DNA from: Pseudoalteromonas atlantica
GTDB lineage: Bacteria > Pseudomonadota > Gammaproteobacteria > Enterobacterales > Alteromonadaceae
DNA: 64,000 bases
Direction of reading: 5' to 3'
Assembly: GCA_007988745.1 (NCBI GenBank)
Contig: BJUT01000003.1
Span: 1 to 64,000, forward strand
The position numbers and the translations under genes are program-made. Under the pieces are notes generated by a model that was not told the DNA's origin, did not search any database, and saw only the letters and a list, made by a program, of their open reading frames with translations. Position 1 is the stretch's first letter; every line of letters begins with the position of its first letter. Below, piece after piece: positions 30,268 to 39,556 of the stretch.

Positions 30268-32058
30268 TTAATCAGCTTGCACATTAATCGGGTGCTCTAC
30301 CCCCACCCATGCTTTAAATAAAGCGCGTTGAGATAACGTTGCATTTTTATCAGCAACCACCTTTTTAGGTTTATCATAATCTTGCGATAAAATGAGGGTT
30401 GTCGATTGAAGTGCATCGCGACGAATAAAATCGATAGTGACTTTTTCACCCGCTTTAAATACTTCTAAGCTCGATTTTAAATCTTTTCCTACATGCTGCT
30501 TGTTAACCGCCACAATTTTATCGTCTGTTGTGAGGCCCGCCTGCCATGCTGCTCCGCCTCTGCGAACGTGGCTAAGCGTTAATAACTCACCGCTATTTTT
30601 TGCAGTGGCATCAATGCTTGCTAATGGCTTAGCGCTCTCAGGGCGAGTAAGCTTTAAGCCAACTTTACCTAATAAAGCATCAAAATCGATATTAGCTGGG
30701 GTGCTCACGTTATCGTGCCACCACGTTGTGTAGTCTTCACCTGTTAGCTCTTTTAATATTGCCAGTACATCTTGCTCAGTAAACCCTTGTGGTAACGTGT
30801 GCTTGTTGTATAAAGCATTGTGTACTTGGCGGTAATTAACTTTTGCCTGGGTTGTTTCTAATAAATGTATATCTAACAACATAGAAAGCAATGAGCCTTC
30901 TAAATATATATTGGTGCTGTAATTACGCGCGTGGTCGCCGCCTTGGTTTATCCATTTATCAAAGCTTGTTTCGCTGGCACTTTGTACTTCTCGACCCGGT
31001 GTTTGTAAGTGGCGATTAATCGTTTTACTCATCACTTTAAAAAACTCATCGGTGGTTTCTATGCCTGAGCGCACTAATAGATGATCTTCAAAGTAGCTAG
31101 TAGAACCTTCCGAAATCCATAATAAATTTGAGTAGTTCATGTTGGTGTAATCATAAGGCGCCAGCCCTTTAGGGCGGTAAGCTTTTACATTCCAAGTATG
31201 AATAAATTCATGCGCGGCGGTACTTATAAAGCCTAAGTAGTCTTCGCGGCTACCAAAACGATTCCGTGGGCGCTGTATAATGGTTGAGTTTAAATGCTCA
31301 GTTGCCCCGCCAGCACCCGATGTAGCATGCACCATAAATACATAACGCTCATACGGGTAGCTATTCCAAATAACATTACCTGTGGTGACTAATTTTTTTA
31401 AATCAGTAAGCATTAGTTGCTCATCGTAGTTGCCTTCGCCCCATATAACTAACTCGTATTGGCGGCCATCTACTTCAAATTTATGAAGTTTGTTAATTCC
31501 TGTCTCTATTGGTGAGTCTACCAGTACATCGTAGTCTGCGGCTTTAAAACTGTGTTTATTACTCGCATTTTCCATACCTGATACAGAGCGCCACGCTTTT
31601 GGCACCTTTAAATCTACGGTAACTGGTTCTTGGCGAAACGATTCACTAAACATAAAAAAGCCAGACGCATCAATAAAGGCATGGCTATCATCTATGTGGC
31701 GTGCACGTTTACCTAACTCGTTTGCATATACTTGGTAATCAATATTCACGTGTGTTGGCTCAGCTAAATGCACTCGCCATGTGCTGTGATTAATTTTTTC
31801 CCATTTTAATGCATTGCCATTGTCGTCTGTGGCCGCAAAGTAACGTACCCCATTGGCTAAGTTTAATATTTCGTAGCGACCAGTACGCCATGCAGGCAAT
31901 TTAACATCGATATGCGATTGCGCCGACTTTGGAAACTCTACACTTACATTACCTAAATGATGTTGTGGCTGTGTAATACTTAAAGAATAATTTACATCGG
32001 CTAACGCAGGGGCTGCACAACAGGCCGCTAACATTGACAGGACTAAACGCTTTTTCAT
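30268..32058 (-). CDS. M61 family glycyl aminopeptidase with PDZ domain
   Basis: This is a predicted periplasmic zinc aminopeptidase of the glycyl-aminopeptidase family. A signal peptide ends near residue 20 (CAAPALA). An N-terminal beta domain (about 25-190) precedes the catalytic domain, where HEFIH sits at residues 283-287 with the third ligand in WISEGSTSYFE about 25 residues later. A PDZ domain (about 475-560: GGAAWQAGLTTDDKIVAVN) follows. At 596 residues the architecture is that of the family. It lies between two cyclic-di-GMP genes but has its own terminator, so a functional link is unproven. Confidence 0.9.
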   Translation of the reverse strand: MKKRLVLSMLAACCAAPALADVNYSLSITQPQHHLGNVSVEFPKSAQSHIDVKLPAWRTGRYEILNLANGVRYFAATDDNGNALKWEKINHSTWRVHLAEPTHVNIDYQVYANELGKRARHIDDSHAFIDASGFFMFSESFRQEPVTVDLKVPKAWRSVSGMENASNKHSFKAADYDVLVDSPIETGINKLHKFEVDGRQYELVIWGEGNYDEQLMLTDLKKLVTTGNVIWNSYPYERYVFMVHATSGAGGATEHLNSTIIQRPRNRFGSREDYLGFISTAAHEFIHTWNVKAYRPKGLAPYDYTNMNYSNLLWISEGSTSYFEDHLLVRSGIETTDEFFKVMSKTINRHLQTPGREVQSASETSFDKWINQGGDHARNYSTNIYLEGSLLSMLLDIHLLETTQAKVNYRQVHNALYNKHTLPQGFTEQDVLAILKELTGEDYTTWWHDNVSTPANIDFDALLGKVGLKLTRPESAKPLASIDATAKNSGELLTLSHVRRGGAAWQAGLTTDDKIVAVNKQHVGKDLKSSLEVFKAGEKVTIDFIRRDALQSTTLILSQDYDKPKKVVADKNATLSQRALFKAWVGVEHPINVQAD

Positions 32059-32261
32059 AATGACTCAAGGTTACTTATTATTTGAAATAAGCCTAACAAG
32101 GCATAAATTAAAAGTGAATTAAAAACGACAAACAACCTAATAGCTCAGTTTACATGCAAGGTCTAAGTAAAAATGCTAAGTTTTTAATTAGATAACTACA
32201 CTTAATATGATTTTGTTGTAAACTGAAGGTAATGTAATTAATACAATGGCGGTATGCTTAG

Positions 32262-33797
32262 GTGTCTGAAAACTCTAACGCTGTAGATAAAAAGTTAAAG
32301 CAAGCAATTGAAGCAAGGGTAGCCATTGAAAATGCGCGTAAGCTCCAAGTTGATACTTTATCAAATCTAACTGCAAAATTGTCTTTAAGCTGTAAAGGGC
32401 TTGATATTGAGCTTGATAATAAACTCGCCAAATTTAGAAGTTCGCTAAATAAAGGTGTTGGGTTTGAAATATTATCCCCTTTAATAGATGACATTTTATT
32501 GTTACTGCAAAACCAAGAGGCGTTACAAACAGCCCATCAGCGAGAGCTGTTTTCGAGCGTACAAACAGCCGGTAAGCTTTTACAAAAAACCAAAGGCTTA
32601 CCAGATGATACCCGCCGCACCTTAAGACATTTACTCGACCACGAAATTAATAATGTACAGTCTACGCACGACTACATCCCGATATTAAATCAGCTTATTA
32701 ACTTTTATCACCATGCTTTGCATAGCAAGCTTTCAATCACGGATGAAACAAGTACCAATGCTTCTCCTCGTATGGCTAAAAAGCTGTTAGAGCTTGCAAA
32801 TGAGCTGGTGTTAGAGGATGAATCGACTGAACAAATTAAACAAATAAAAAATACAATTACCGAAAACGATAATTTAGAAGCCCTGCTGCAAGCTGCTTTA
32901 AATATAATAAGCGTCGTGGTCAAAAATATCAGTAAAGAGCGCCAATCGGCACAAAGCTTTTTAGTCTCGCTTAACCAAACATTAGAAGAGTTGCACTCAT
33001 CAATTGTATCTACCAGCCAGCACTCTAAATCAATGGGTGAAGAGTTCGATACACTAAATAAACGTATTGAAGGAAAAATAAAGCATTTAAACGAGCAAAC
33101 CCAATCTGCTACGTCTATTTCCTCTTTAAAAGAATTAGTTGATAACGAGCTAAAATCACTCAGCCAAGACTTTATTGCTAAAGAGCAGCTAGAAAGAAAA
33201 GACCGCGAAACGCTGATTGCCAGCTTTGATGAAATTAACGAGCGAATTGGCAGCTTAGAAGGCAAACTAACCAAATATAAAAAACGCCTAAACGAGCAAC
33301 GCTTTAAAAGTTTACTCGACAGCCTTACAAAACTTCCTAATAGAGCGGCTTTTGATGAACGTTACAATCACGAGCTTCACTTATTTAATGTCCAAGCCTC
33401 GGATGTTACCCTAGTGGTTATTGATGTGGATCACTTTAAGTCAATTAATGATAGATTTGGTCATACTGCAGGCGATATAACCTTACAAGTTATTGCAAAG
33501 GCGCTGCAAAAATCAGTAAGGCAGTCTGATTTTATAGCCCGCTACGGCGGAGAAGAATTTGTACTACTTATGCCTGGGCTTTCGTTGTTAAACGCAGCGC
33601 AGCCGCTTGAAAAACTTAGAAAAGTGATTAAAAATATTCCTTTTAAATTTAGAGAAAAAGAAATAGAAATCACCATTTCGTTAGGCGCTACACAATTTAA
33701 AAAAGGCGATACACCGCTCAAAGCATTCGACAGAGCAGATGACGCCCTTTATGAAGCAAAGAAAACGGGTCGGGATCGCCTTTGTATGAGTAAATAA
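32262..33797 (+). CDS. Diguanylate cyclase with coiled-coil N-terminus
   Basis: This 511-residue cytoplasmic protein has a long helical and coiled-coil N-terminal region (about 1-340) without a named sensor domain that I recognise, and a C-terminal GGDEF domain (about 345-510). The active site is intact as RYGGEEF, and an RxxD product-inhibition site (RQSD) sits five residues before it. It should therefore make cyclic-di-GMP with feedback control. The start is the GTG at 32262; no strong ribosome site precedes it, so the exact start is uncertain. ppnN follows after 79 bases. Confidence 0.88.
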   Translation: MSENSNAVDKKLKQAIEARVAIENARKLQVDTLSNLTAKLSLSCKGLDIELDNKLAKFRSSLNKGVGFEILSPLIDDILLLLQNQEALQTAHQRELFSSVQTAGKLLQKTKGLPDDTRRTLRHLLDHEINNVQSTHDYIPILNQLINFYHHALHSKLSITDETSTNASPRMAKKLLELANELVLEDESTEQIKQIKNTITENDNLEALLQAALNIISVVVKNISKERQSAQSFLVSLNQTLEELHSSIVSTSQHSKSMGEEFDTLNKRIEGKIKHLNEQTQSATSISSLKELVDNELKSLSQDFIAKEQLERKDRETLIASFDEINERIGSLEGKLTKYKKRLNEQRFKSLLDSLTKLPNRAAFDERYNHELHLFNVQASDVTLVVIDVDHFKSINDRFGHTAGDITLQVIAKALQKSVRQSDFIARYGGEEFVLLMPGLSLLNAAQPLEKLRKVIKNIPFKFREKEIEITISLGATQFKKGDTPLKAFDRADDALYEAKKTGRDRLCMSK

Positions 33798-33876
33798 TGT
33801 CATAATTCTCAATTAGTTTGAGTGCTAAAGTAGATGACATGCAGTTTTTACATTTTAAGCAGCAAGGAGAATGCCG

Positions 33877-35220
33877 ATGTTAATACAGTTAAACCCGACT
33901 GGGGTTTTAGATTTACTGTCACAATTGGAAGTTGATTTATTAGAGCAATCTTCAGCCAGTGAACGTTATCGACTTTTTAGAAACTGTGCCTTAGCCGTCC
34001 TTAATGTAGGCAGCCACACAGACGCAAGTAATGAAATTTACGACAAATACCAAGACTTTGATATTCGTTTAGTCAGTCGCGAGCGCGGCATTAAAATTGA
34101 GTTAGAAAACCCTCCCGAAACCGCCTTTGTTGATGGCGAAATAATTACCGGTATTCACGAGCATATTTTTTCGGTGATCCGCGATATTTTATTTATTTGC
34201 CAAAAGTACGAAAAAGATCTTAAAGAACAAAAAGCCATTACCCACATGGTATTTGATATGCTTAGAAACGCCGGGGCGCTGCGCGTTAACAGCGAACCAA
34301 ATATGGTTGTGTGTTGGGGTGGACATTCAATTAACGAAATAGAATATAAATACACAAAACAAGTAGGTTACGAGCTTGGCTTACGTGGTTTAAATATATG
34401 TACTGGCTGCGGCCCAGGGGCAATGAAAGGCCCGATGAAAGGTGCCACTATTGGCCATGCTAAACAACGTATTAGCGAAAACCGTTATCTTGGTTTAACC
34501 GAGCCTAGTATAATTGCCGCAGAGCCGCCAAACCCTATTGTAAATGAGCTGGTGATTTTACCCGACATTGAAAAGCGCCTTGAAGCATTTATTAGAACGG
34601 CGCATGCAATTATTATATTCCCAGGTGGTGCAGGTACTGCAGAAGAATTACTTTATTTATTAGGTATTTTGCTGCATCCAGATAACGAAAAACAGTGTTT
34701 GCCTGTTATTTTAACCGGCCCTAAAGAAAGCGAAGCATACTTTAGCGAGTTATGTAAGTTTGTAGAGCTAACATTAGGCAAAGAAGCCCTTGATAAGTTT
34801 GAAGTAATCATTGATGATCCAGCGCTAGTAGGGCAAAAATTAAAATCAGCTATGGCAAATGTACGTAATTACCGTAAAAGCCAAGGCGATGCCTACTACT
34901 TTAACTGGACACTTAAAATCGATAACGATTTTCAGCAACCTTTTGCACCTACGCACGAAAACATGGCAAGTTTAGATTTGCACCTAGAACAGCCCAAGCA
35001 GCAATTAGCGGCTAATCTACGTAGAGCGTTTTCGGGGATTGTTGCTGGCAATGTTAAAGATGAAGGCCTACGCGCTATAAAAGCACATGGACCTTATGTG
35101 TTAAGTGGTGAGCCTGATTTAATGAAAGATATGGATAAACTATTACAAGCATTTGTAGACCAAGGTCGTATGAAGTTACCCGGTAGTAAGTATATCCCTT
35201 GTTATGAAATAAAAGCATGA
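33877..35220 (+). CDS. ppnN: Pyrimidine/purine nucleotide 5'-monophosphate nucleosidase
   Basis: PpnN (formerly YgdH) hydrolyses nucleoside monophosphates to base and ribose 5-phosphate and, in E. coli, is stimulated by (p)ppGpp. The LOG-family core shows [16 protein letters not shown] near residue 180 and the [15 protein letters not shown] motif near 250. The N- and C-terminal extensions give 447 residues, as in E. coli. The ATG at 33877 is preferred to 33871 because the AAGGAG ribosome site then has a seven-base spacer, and the resulting start [20 protein letters not shown] aligns with the enteric protein. xni follows ten bases later, the same pair as in E. coli. Confidence 0.94.
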   Translation: MLIQLNPTGVLDLLSQLEVDLLEQSSASERYRLFRNCALAVLNVGSHTDASNEIYDKYQDFDIRLVSRERGIKIELENPPETAFVDGEIITGIHEHIFSVIRDILFICQKYEKDLKEQKAITHMVFDMLRNAGALRVNSEPNMVVCWGGHSINEIEYKYTKQVGYELGLRGLNICTGCGPGAMKGPMKGATIGHAKQRISENRYLGLTEPSIIAAEPPNPIVNELVILPDIEKRLEAFIRTAHAIIIFPGGAGTAEELLYLLGILLHPDNEKQCLPVILTGPKESEAYFSELCKFVELTLGKEALDKFEVIIDDPALVGQKLKSAMANVRNYRKSQGDAYYFNWTLKIDNDFQQPFAPTHENMASLDLHLEQPKQQLAANLRRAFSGIVAGNVKDEGLRAIKAHGPYVLSGEPDLMKDMDKLLQAFVDQGRMKLPGSKYIPCYEIKA

Positions 35221-35230
35221 GTTTGACTAT

Positions 35231-36004
35231 TTGAAACCCCATTTACTTTTAATTGATGCGCTTAATTTAATTAGGCGCATTTACGCAGTTGACGCTAACC
35301 AAACACACCATAGTGAAGAGCAGATGCTAAAGGCCAGTTGCGCGCGCGTAGCACATGCTTGCAAAAAGCTTTTACAGTCAACAAATGCCACTCACGCTAT
35401 AGCTGTTTTTGATGGCGACAAAAGCTGGCGCTACCACTTTTATAAGCAATATAAACATTCTAGGGCCCCCATGCCCGACACGCTTAAAAATGCGCTGCAC
35501 AACTTTAAAGAAGCTATAGAGCAAACGGGCATCGTTGTATTTGAACCGCTCAACGATGAAGCCGACGATATCATAGCCACCTTAGCCGACAAAGCTGCAA
35601 AAAATAAGATAAACAGTACCATTGTTTCTACCGATAAGGGTTTTTTACCTTTTTTGAACGACTATATTTGTGTGTACGATTATTTTAAAAAGACCTACCT
35701 AGATTGCGACAGCATTGAGCAGCGTTTTGGTATTGAGCAAAGTAAACTTATTGATTTTTGGGCCTTAGCGGGTGATAAAACTAACGATGTACCCGGCGTT
35801 AAAGGCATAGGGACTAAATCGGCTCAGCTTATTGTAAATACCTACGAAAGCATAGATAGCGCCATAGAAGATGATGCCCTATCAAGCAGTATTCAAAAAA
35901 AGCTAGTTGAGCAAAAAGACATGTATGTTATTTCTAAACAATTAGTCACTTTGCGAACAGATATACAGCTAGGTTTTAGTTTAAAGCAGTTAAGGTTGCA
36001 TTAG
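35231..36004 (+). CDS. xni: Flap endonuclease Xni (ExoIX)
   Basis: This is a flap endonuclease/5'-nuclease family protein related to the polymerase I exonuclease domain. Acidic metal-site motifs are LLIDALNLIRR at the start, AVFDGDKSWR near residue 58, DEADDIIATLAD near 100 and STDKGFLPFL near 124; the helix-hairpin-helix segment VPGVKGIGTKSAQ lies near 185. At 257 residues it matches YgdG. The start is an uncommon TTG, chosen because the family begins at this point; the ribosome site is weak, so translation may be coupled to ppnN, ten bases upstream. Confidence 0.92.
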   Translation: MKPHLLLIDALNLIRRIYAVDANQTHHSEEQMLKASCARVAHACKKLLQSTNATHAIAVFDGDKSWRYHFYKQYKHSRAPMPDTLKNALHNFKEAIEQTGIVVFEPLNDEADDIIATLADKAAKNKINSTIVSTDKGFLPFLNDYICVYDYFKKTYLDCDSIEQRFGIEQSKLIDFWALAGDKTNDVPGVKGIGTKSAQLIVNTYESIDSAIEDDALSSSIQKKLVEQKDMYVISKQLVTLRTDIQLGFSLKQLRLH

Positions 36005-36073
36005 TCGCATGTTGATAGCACTGTTTAAGCGTACAACATATACTCACTTTATTGTTGCGAGTGTGAGTTAAAA

Positions 36074-36460
36074 ATGATTAAAAAGTTTATAAGATACTTA
36101 ATATTAGGGTTAGGCTTGTATGCACTCATTGCGACTTTAGTGATCACCTTTTATAAAGATGACCCGCAAGCAATGATTTGGCAAGACCGTGAGGCCTTTA
36201 ACGAGCGCTACATAAGAAAGCTGTCAATTGATGAGGCGGTTACCTTAAACAGTGTACTCGATTATTTAGGAAGCCCCGATTTAACCTATGCCAAACGTAA
36301 TAAAGACCAAGTATGGCAGATTGTTTTTTACCGTACTCAGCACCAAACTTCAGATGGCATAACCACGATGGATGAATGCACCGGCTTATTATTTAAAAAT
36401 GGTGAGTTATTTTTATGGGGCCCCAGCGCCTATACAACTTATCAGGAAAAGATCAGGTGA
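36074..36460 (+). CDS. DUF3192-like small membrane-anchored protein
   Basis: A single N-terminal hydrophobic segment (about residues 5-25) anchors a 100-residue soluble domain. The segment DEAVTLNSVLDYLGSPD and the later QVWQIVFYRTQ resemble DUF3192/SmpA-like small periplasmic or outer-membrane-associated folds. The assignment is from pattern memory only. It is followed six bases later by the 562-residue gene, so the two likely form an operon. Confidence 0.65.
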   Translation: MIKKFIRYLILGLGLYALIATLVITFYKDDPQAMIWQDREAFNERYIRKLSIDEAVTLNSVLDYLGSPDLTYAKRNKDQVWQIVFYRTQHQTSDGITTMDECTGLLFKNGELFLWGPSAYTTYQEKIR

Positions 36461-36466
36461 TGGCCA

Positions 36467-38155
36467 ATGGATGAGCCTATTTCAAAACAGTTAGTGCGGT
36501 TACTACACAACACACATCAAATACTAACAATTTATAGTGACAAAACGCAGTGGCAACATCTTTATCCGCTTGTTGTACAAACAGCCCAGCATTATCGCGT
36601 TTTGTATCAGCAACACCCGCACGCTTTACAAGCGCGTTTAAGCTTGTACACCAGCCACTACGACTTTGCTACAAACCTCGTTATTAACCAATGTGTTATT
36701 AGCACAGCACTGTGCGCTAGCCAGCAATTTGATGACGAACTAACCGAGCTTTATATTGGTGTTGCATTGGTAGAGCATTGCTGCGTTGTAGCGCAGCATA
36801 ATAAAATTGCGCAGCAGCAAATGCTTACACTCAGCGATAAAAAAATATGGCGTTTTCGCCATCAGCTAGCAGCAAAAGTGTTGCTCAGTGCACAGCACCC
36901 TACTCAAAATAGCGTGCGTATGTTGGCTAAACTAAATAAGTATAAGCAAGCGTTACTAAGTACTAGCGACATAATGCTATATGACAATGCCATAACCTTG
37001 TGTGCATTAAGTAATATTATCGCGATGAACATCACCTATACATCGAAAAAGAACCCATTAAATTTTTACAAAGCTTTGGGTGAATTGTATGTCAAAACAG
37101 CTAACCCATTTGCGCAAAGGTTAATTAAGGATTTAATAGCGCATATAGGCCCACACCTGCCAGGCAGTAAAATTGTTTACAGCGACCAAGCAATGGTTTA
37201 TTTAGCAAGTGATGAGGCTAATAAGCATATACTTATTAATGCCAATAATGAGAAAAAACTGGCGTGGTACAAGGTTAAAACCTCACTTAAAGATCAACCA
37301 CTGCAATGGCTATGTACTGATAAACGGGTATTATTTTTAGCCTGGAACAATGAGCACCTGGTACGTAAGGCCCCGGCGCAGATAAGCTCAAAGGCCGAAT
37401 TAATAGCGTTAGTGAGTCATATAAAAGTAGCGCATGAATATGGTTTTAAAGGCTTAGATAAGTTACTGGCCCCTTTTAGTGAAATAACACAGAAGCTCTG
37501 CCAAGCAGTCAGGCCCTATAACAATCAGCACCAAGCCGCCAAAGACTTACGCCATAGCTTGTCGATGGTCGGCTACGATAATGCACCGGCGATTATTCAG
37601 CGGGTTATATTTGAGCAATTAGTGGATACATCACATCATCCACACAAACACATCGTACTGAATAAACTTAATAGCTTTATTAATATTTTAGCTTTAATAG
37701 TAAGTAATAACCCAAAACAGCAATTTGAACATATAGCCTTGCCCCTCTATGGTTACGTGCATTATTTATTAACCCATTGCAGTGCACAGCTCTGTGCAAA
37801 AGTAACCATAAGTAGCGTGCCTAACCAAACCTATAGTGCCCCATTAGCAGCCTTTTTTGGGGTGGAAACGATTAATAATGAACATTTAAATACAGAATTA
37901 ACACAACTACTGAGTGATAATCCATGGACCAAGCCCCTACTCGATGCTGAACAACAACCTAAAAAAGAGCTAAACGAGCAGCACAAATTATGGATTAGTT
38001 TAAAGGTCGTGGCGCAAACTATTTTTAAACCCGCTCTGCCTTTAACGCCTTGGCAAAAACAAACTTTAAATGCGCAGCTAAAAGCACAAGGCTTTAAATC
38101 TGAGGATGATTTTTTTGCGCAACTGCAAGGCTTATCGCTATATAACAGCATTTAA
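36467..38155 (+). CDS. Hypothetical protein, 562 aa, possibly degenerate HD-GYP-like
   Basis: I do not recognise this protein with confidence. It is soluble, mostly helical and rich in His, Gln and Leu, without signal peptide or membrane segments. The stretch IAHIGPHLPGSKIVYSDQ near residue 230 resembles the 'GxYPxGSxVxLxxG' strand that follows HD-GYP domains, and the helical region before it (about 75-215) would then be a degenerate HD domain: the HDxxxxHH and GYP catalytic motifs are absent. If so, it is a non-catalytic signalling relative. The C-terminal 300 residues are unassigned. A ribosome site AGGTGA supports the ATG. It is co-oriented with the DUF3192-like gene. Confidence 0.6.
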   Translation: MDEPISKQLVRLLHNTHQILTIYSDKTQWQHLYPLVVQTAQHYRVLYQQHPHALQARLSLYTSHYDFATNLVINQCVISTALCASQQFDDELTELYIGVALVEHCCVVAQHNKIAQQQMLTLSDKKIWRFRHQLAAKVLLSAQHPTQNSVRMLAKLNKYKQALLSTSDIMLYDNAITLCALSNIIAMNITYTSKKNPLNFYKALGELYVKTANPFAQRLIKDLIAHIGPHLPGSKIVYSDQAMVYLASDEANKHILINANNEKKLAWYKVKTSLKDQPLQWLCTDKRVLFLAWNNEHLVRKAPAQISSKAELIALVSHIKVAHEYGFKGLDKLLAPFSEITQKLCQAVRPYNNQHQAAKDLRHSLSMVGYDNAPAIIQRVIFEQLVDTSHHPHKHIVLNKLNSFINILALIVSNNPKQQFEHIALPLYGYVHYLLTHCSAQLCAKVTISSVPNQTYSAPLAAFFGVETINNEHLNTELTQLLSDNPWTKPLLDAEQQPKKELNEQHKLWISLKVVAQTIFKPALPLTPWQKQTLNAQLKAQGFKSEDDFFAQLQGLSLYNSI

Positions 38156-38344
38156 GTCACTTATGCTGACTATAAGCACAGGTTATACCCTGTATTTATA
38201 GTATAAACTGGCAAAATGGGCGATAAGTTGGTATAAATGCGCCCTCAAAATATATCCACATACGTCACATAAATGACCTAACAAGCAGTTACTATTATTA
38301 GTAATAATTTATGTGCGTTTTTTATTCTTTTAAAGGAAAAGTCA

Positions 38345-39352
38345 ATGGCCAAACAAACCATCACAGTGATCAAAGGCGACGGCATCGGTCCGAGCATTAT
38401 CGACTCAGCACTTGAAATATTAAAAGCCGCAGGTTGCGATTTTGATTATGAATTTGTTGATGCAGGCCTTGCTGCACTAGAAAAAACTGGCGAGCTACTT
38501 CCTCAAGAAACAATTGATACAATCGCTAAAAACAAAATCACTCTTAAAGGTCCACTAACGACGCCGGTAGGTGAAGGTTTTACGTCTATTAACGTAACAT
38601 TACGTAAGCAGTTTGGTTTATACGCAAACGTACGCCCTGTTAAATCTTTTGTTGGTACTAAAGCACGTTACGATGATATCGATATCATTACTATTCGTGA
38701 AAATACCCAAGGTATGTACTCAGGTTTAGGCCAAGTAGTAAGCGAAGACGGTAACGAAGCAGAAGCTAAATCTGTAATTACTCGCGAAGGCGCTGAGAAA
38801 ATCATCACTTTTGCCTACGAGTTAGCAGTACGTGAAGGCCGTAAAAAAGTAACCGCAGTACACAAAGCAAATATCTTAAAATCTACCTCTGGCTTATTTT
38901 TAAAAGTTGCACGTGAAGTTGCTGAGCGTTACCCGCAAATTGAATCAACTGAAATGATTGTTGACGCAACATGTATGAAGCTAGTTATGACACCAGAAGA
39001 GTTTGACGTTGTAGTAACAACTAACTTATTTGGCGACATTTTATCTGATCTTTGTGCTGGTTTAGTTGGCGGTTTAGGTATGGCACCAGGTGCAAACATT
39101 GGTGAAGATGCTGCTATTTTTGAAGCCGTTCACGGTAGTGCACCAGATATTGCTGGCAAAAACTTAGCAAACCCTACTTCAGTAATTTTAGCGTCTATCC
39201 AAATGCTTGAGCACTTAGATATGGGCGACACGGCTGAGCGTATTCGAAGCGCTGTAGCTGATGTAATTAAATCTGGCGATCGCACAACACGTGACTTAGG
39301 CGGCAGCCACGGTACAACTGATTTCACTCAATCAGTAATCGACCGTTTATAA
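38345..39352 (+). CDS. NAD-type isocitrate dehydrogenase
   Basis: This is an isocitrate/isopropylmalate dehydrogenase-family enzyme of 335 residues, predicted to be the NAD-dependent isocitrate dehydrogenase of the TCA cycle. The substrate-binding segment GFTSINVTLRKQFGLYANVRPV (about 78-100) and the ENTQGMYSG motif (about 119) match isocitrate rather than isopropylmalate enzymes. The tyrosine/lysine catalytic pair is in GMYSG and VHKANIL, and the metal aspartates are in DLCAGLVGGLG. Short length and divergence from the 416-residue NADP enzyme favour NAD. A good AAAGGAAAAG ribosome site and a strong downstream terminator make it a single-gene unit. Confidence 0.88.
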   Translation: MAKQTITVIKGDGIGPSIIDSALEILKAAGCDFDYEFVDAGLAALEKTGELLPQETIDTIAKNKITLKGPLTTPVGEGFTSINVTLRKQFGLYANVRPVKSFVGTKARYDDIDIITIRENTQGMYSGLGQVVSEDGNEAEAKSVITREGAEKIITFAYELAVREGRKKVTAVHKANILKSTSGLFLKVAREVAERYPQIESTEMIVDATCMKLVMTPEEFDVVVTTNLFGDILSDLCAGLVGGLGMAPGANIGEDAAIFEAVHGSAPDIAGKNLANPTSVILASIQMLEHLDMGDTAERIRSAVADVIKSGDRTTRDLGGSHGTTDFTQSVIDRL

Positions 39353-39381
39353 TTTAACAAGGTTAATCTTGTTTTAAGCCT

Positions 39382-39408
39382 AAAAAGCCAGCATATTGCT
39401 GGCTTTTT
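39382..39408 (+). terminator. Terminator after isocitrate dehydrogenase
   Basis: A perfect 12-base-pair stem, AAAAAGCCAGCA with its complement around TAT, ends in a run of T residues. Confidence 0.92.
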
Positions 39409-39556
39409 TGTATTTTAACCTTTGCTAATTACATCACTTGGCATAACTACGCTATTTATTTTAAATAGAATTTTTAATGCAGTGAACATCTCCTTTTATA
39501 CCACTGGTGTTAAGTTATTAGACATTTAAGTCGATTGGTATTACTTCACAAAATCA

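Noticed and set aside
32708..33274. 188-codon open frame antisense to the diguanylate cyclase
   Set aside because: Ser/Leu-rich shadow of a coiled-coil coding region; no domain and no ribosome site.
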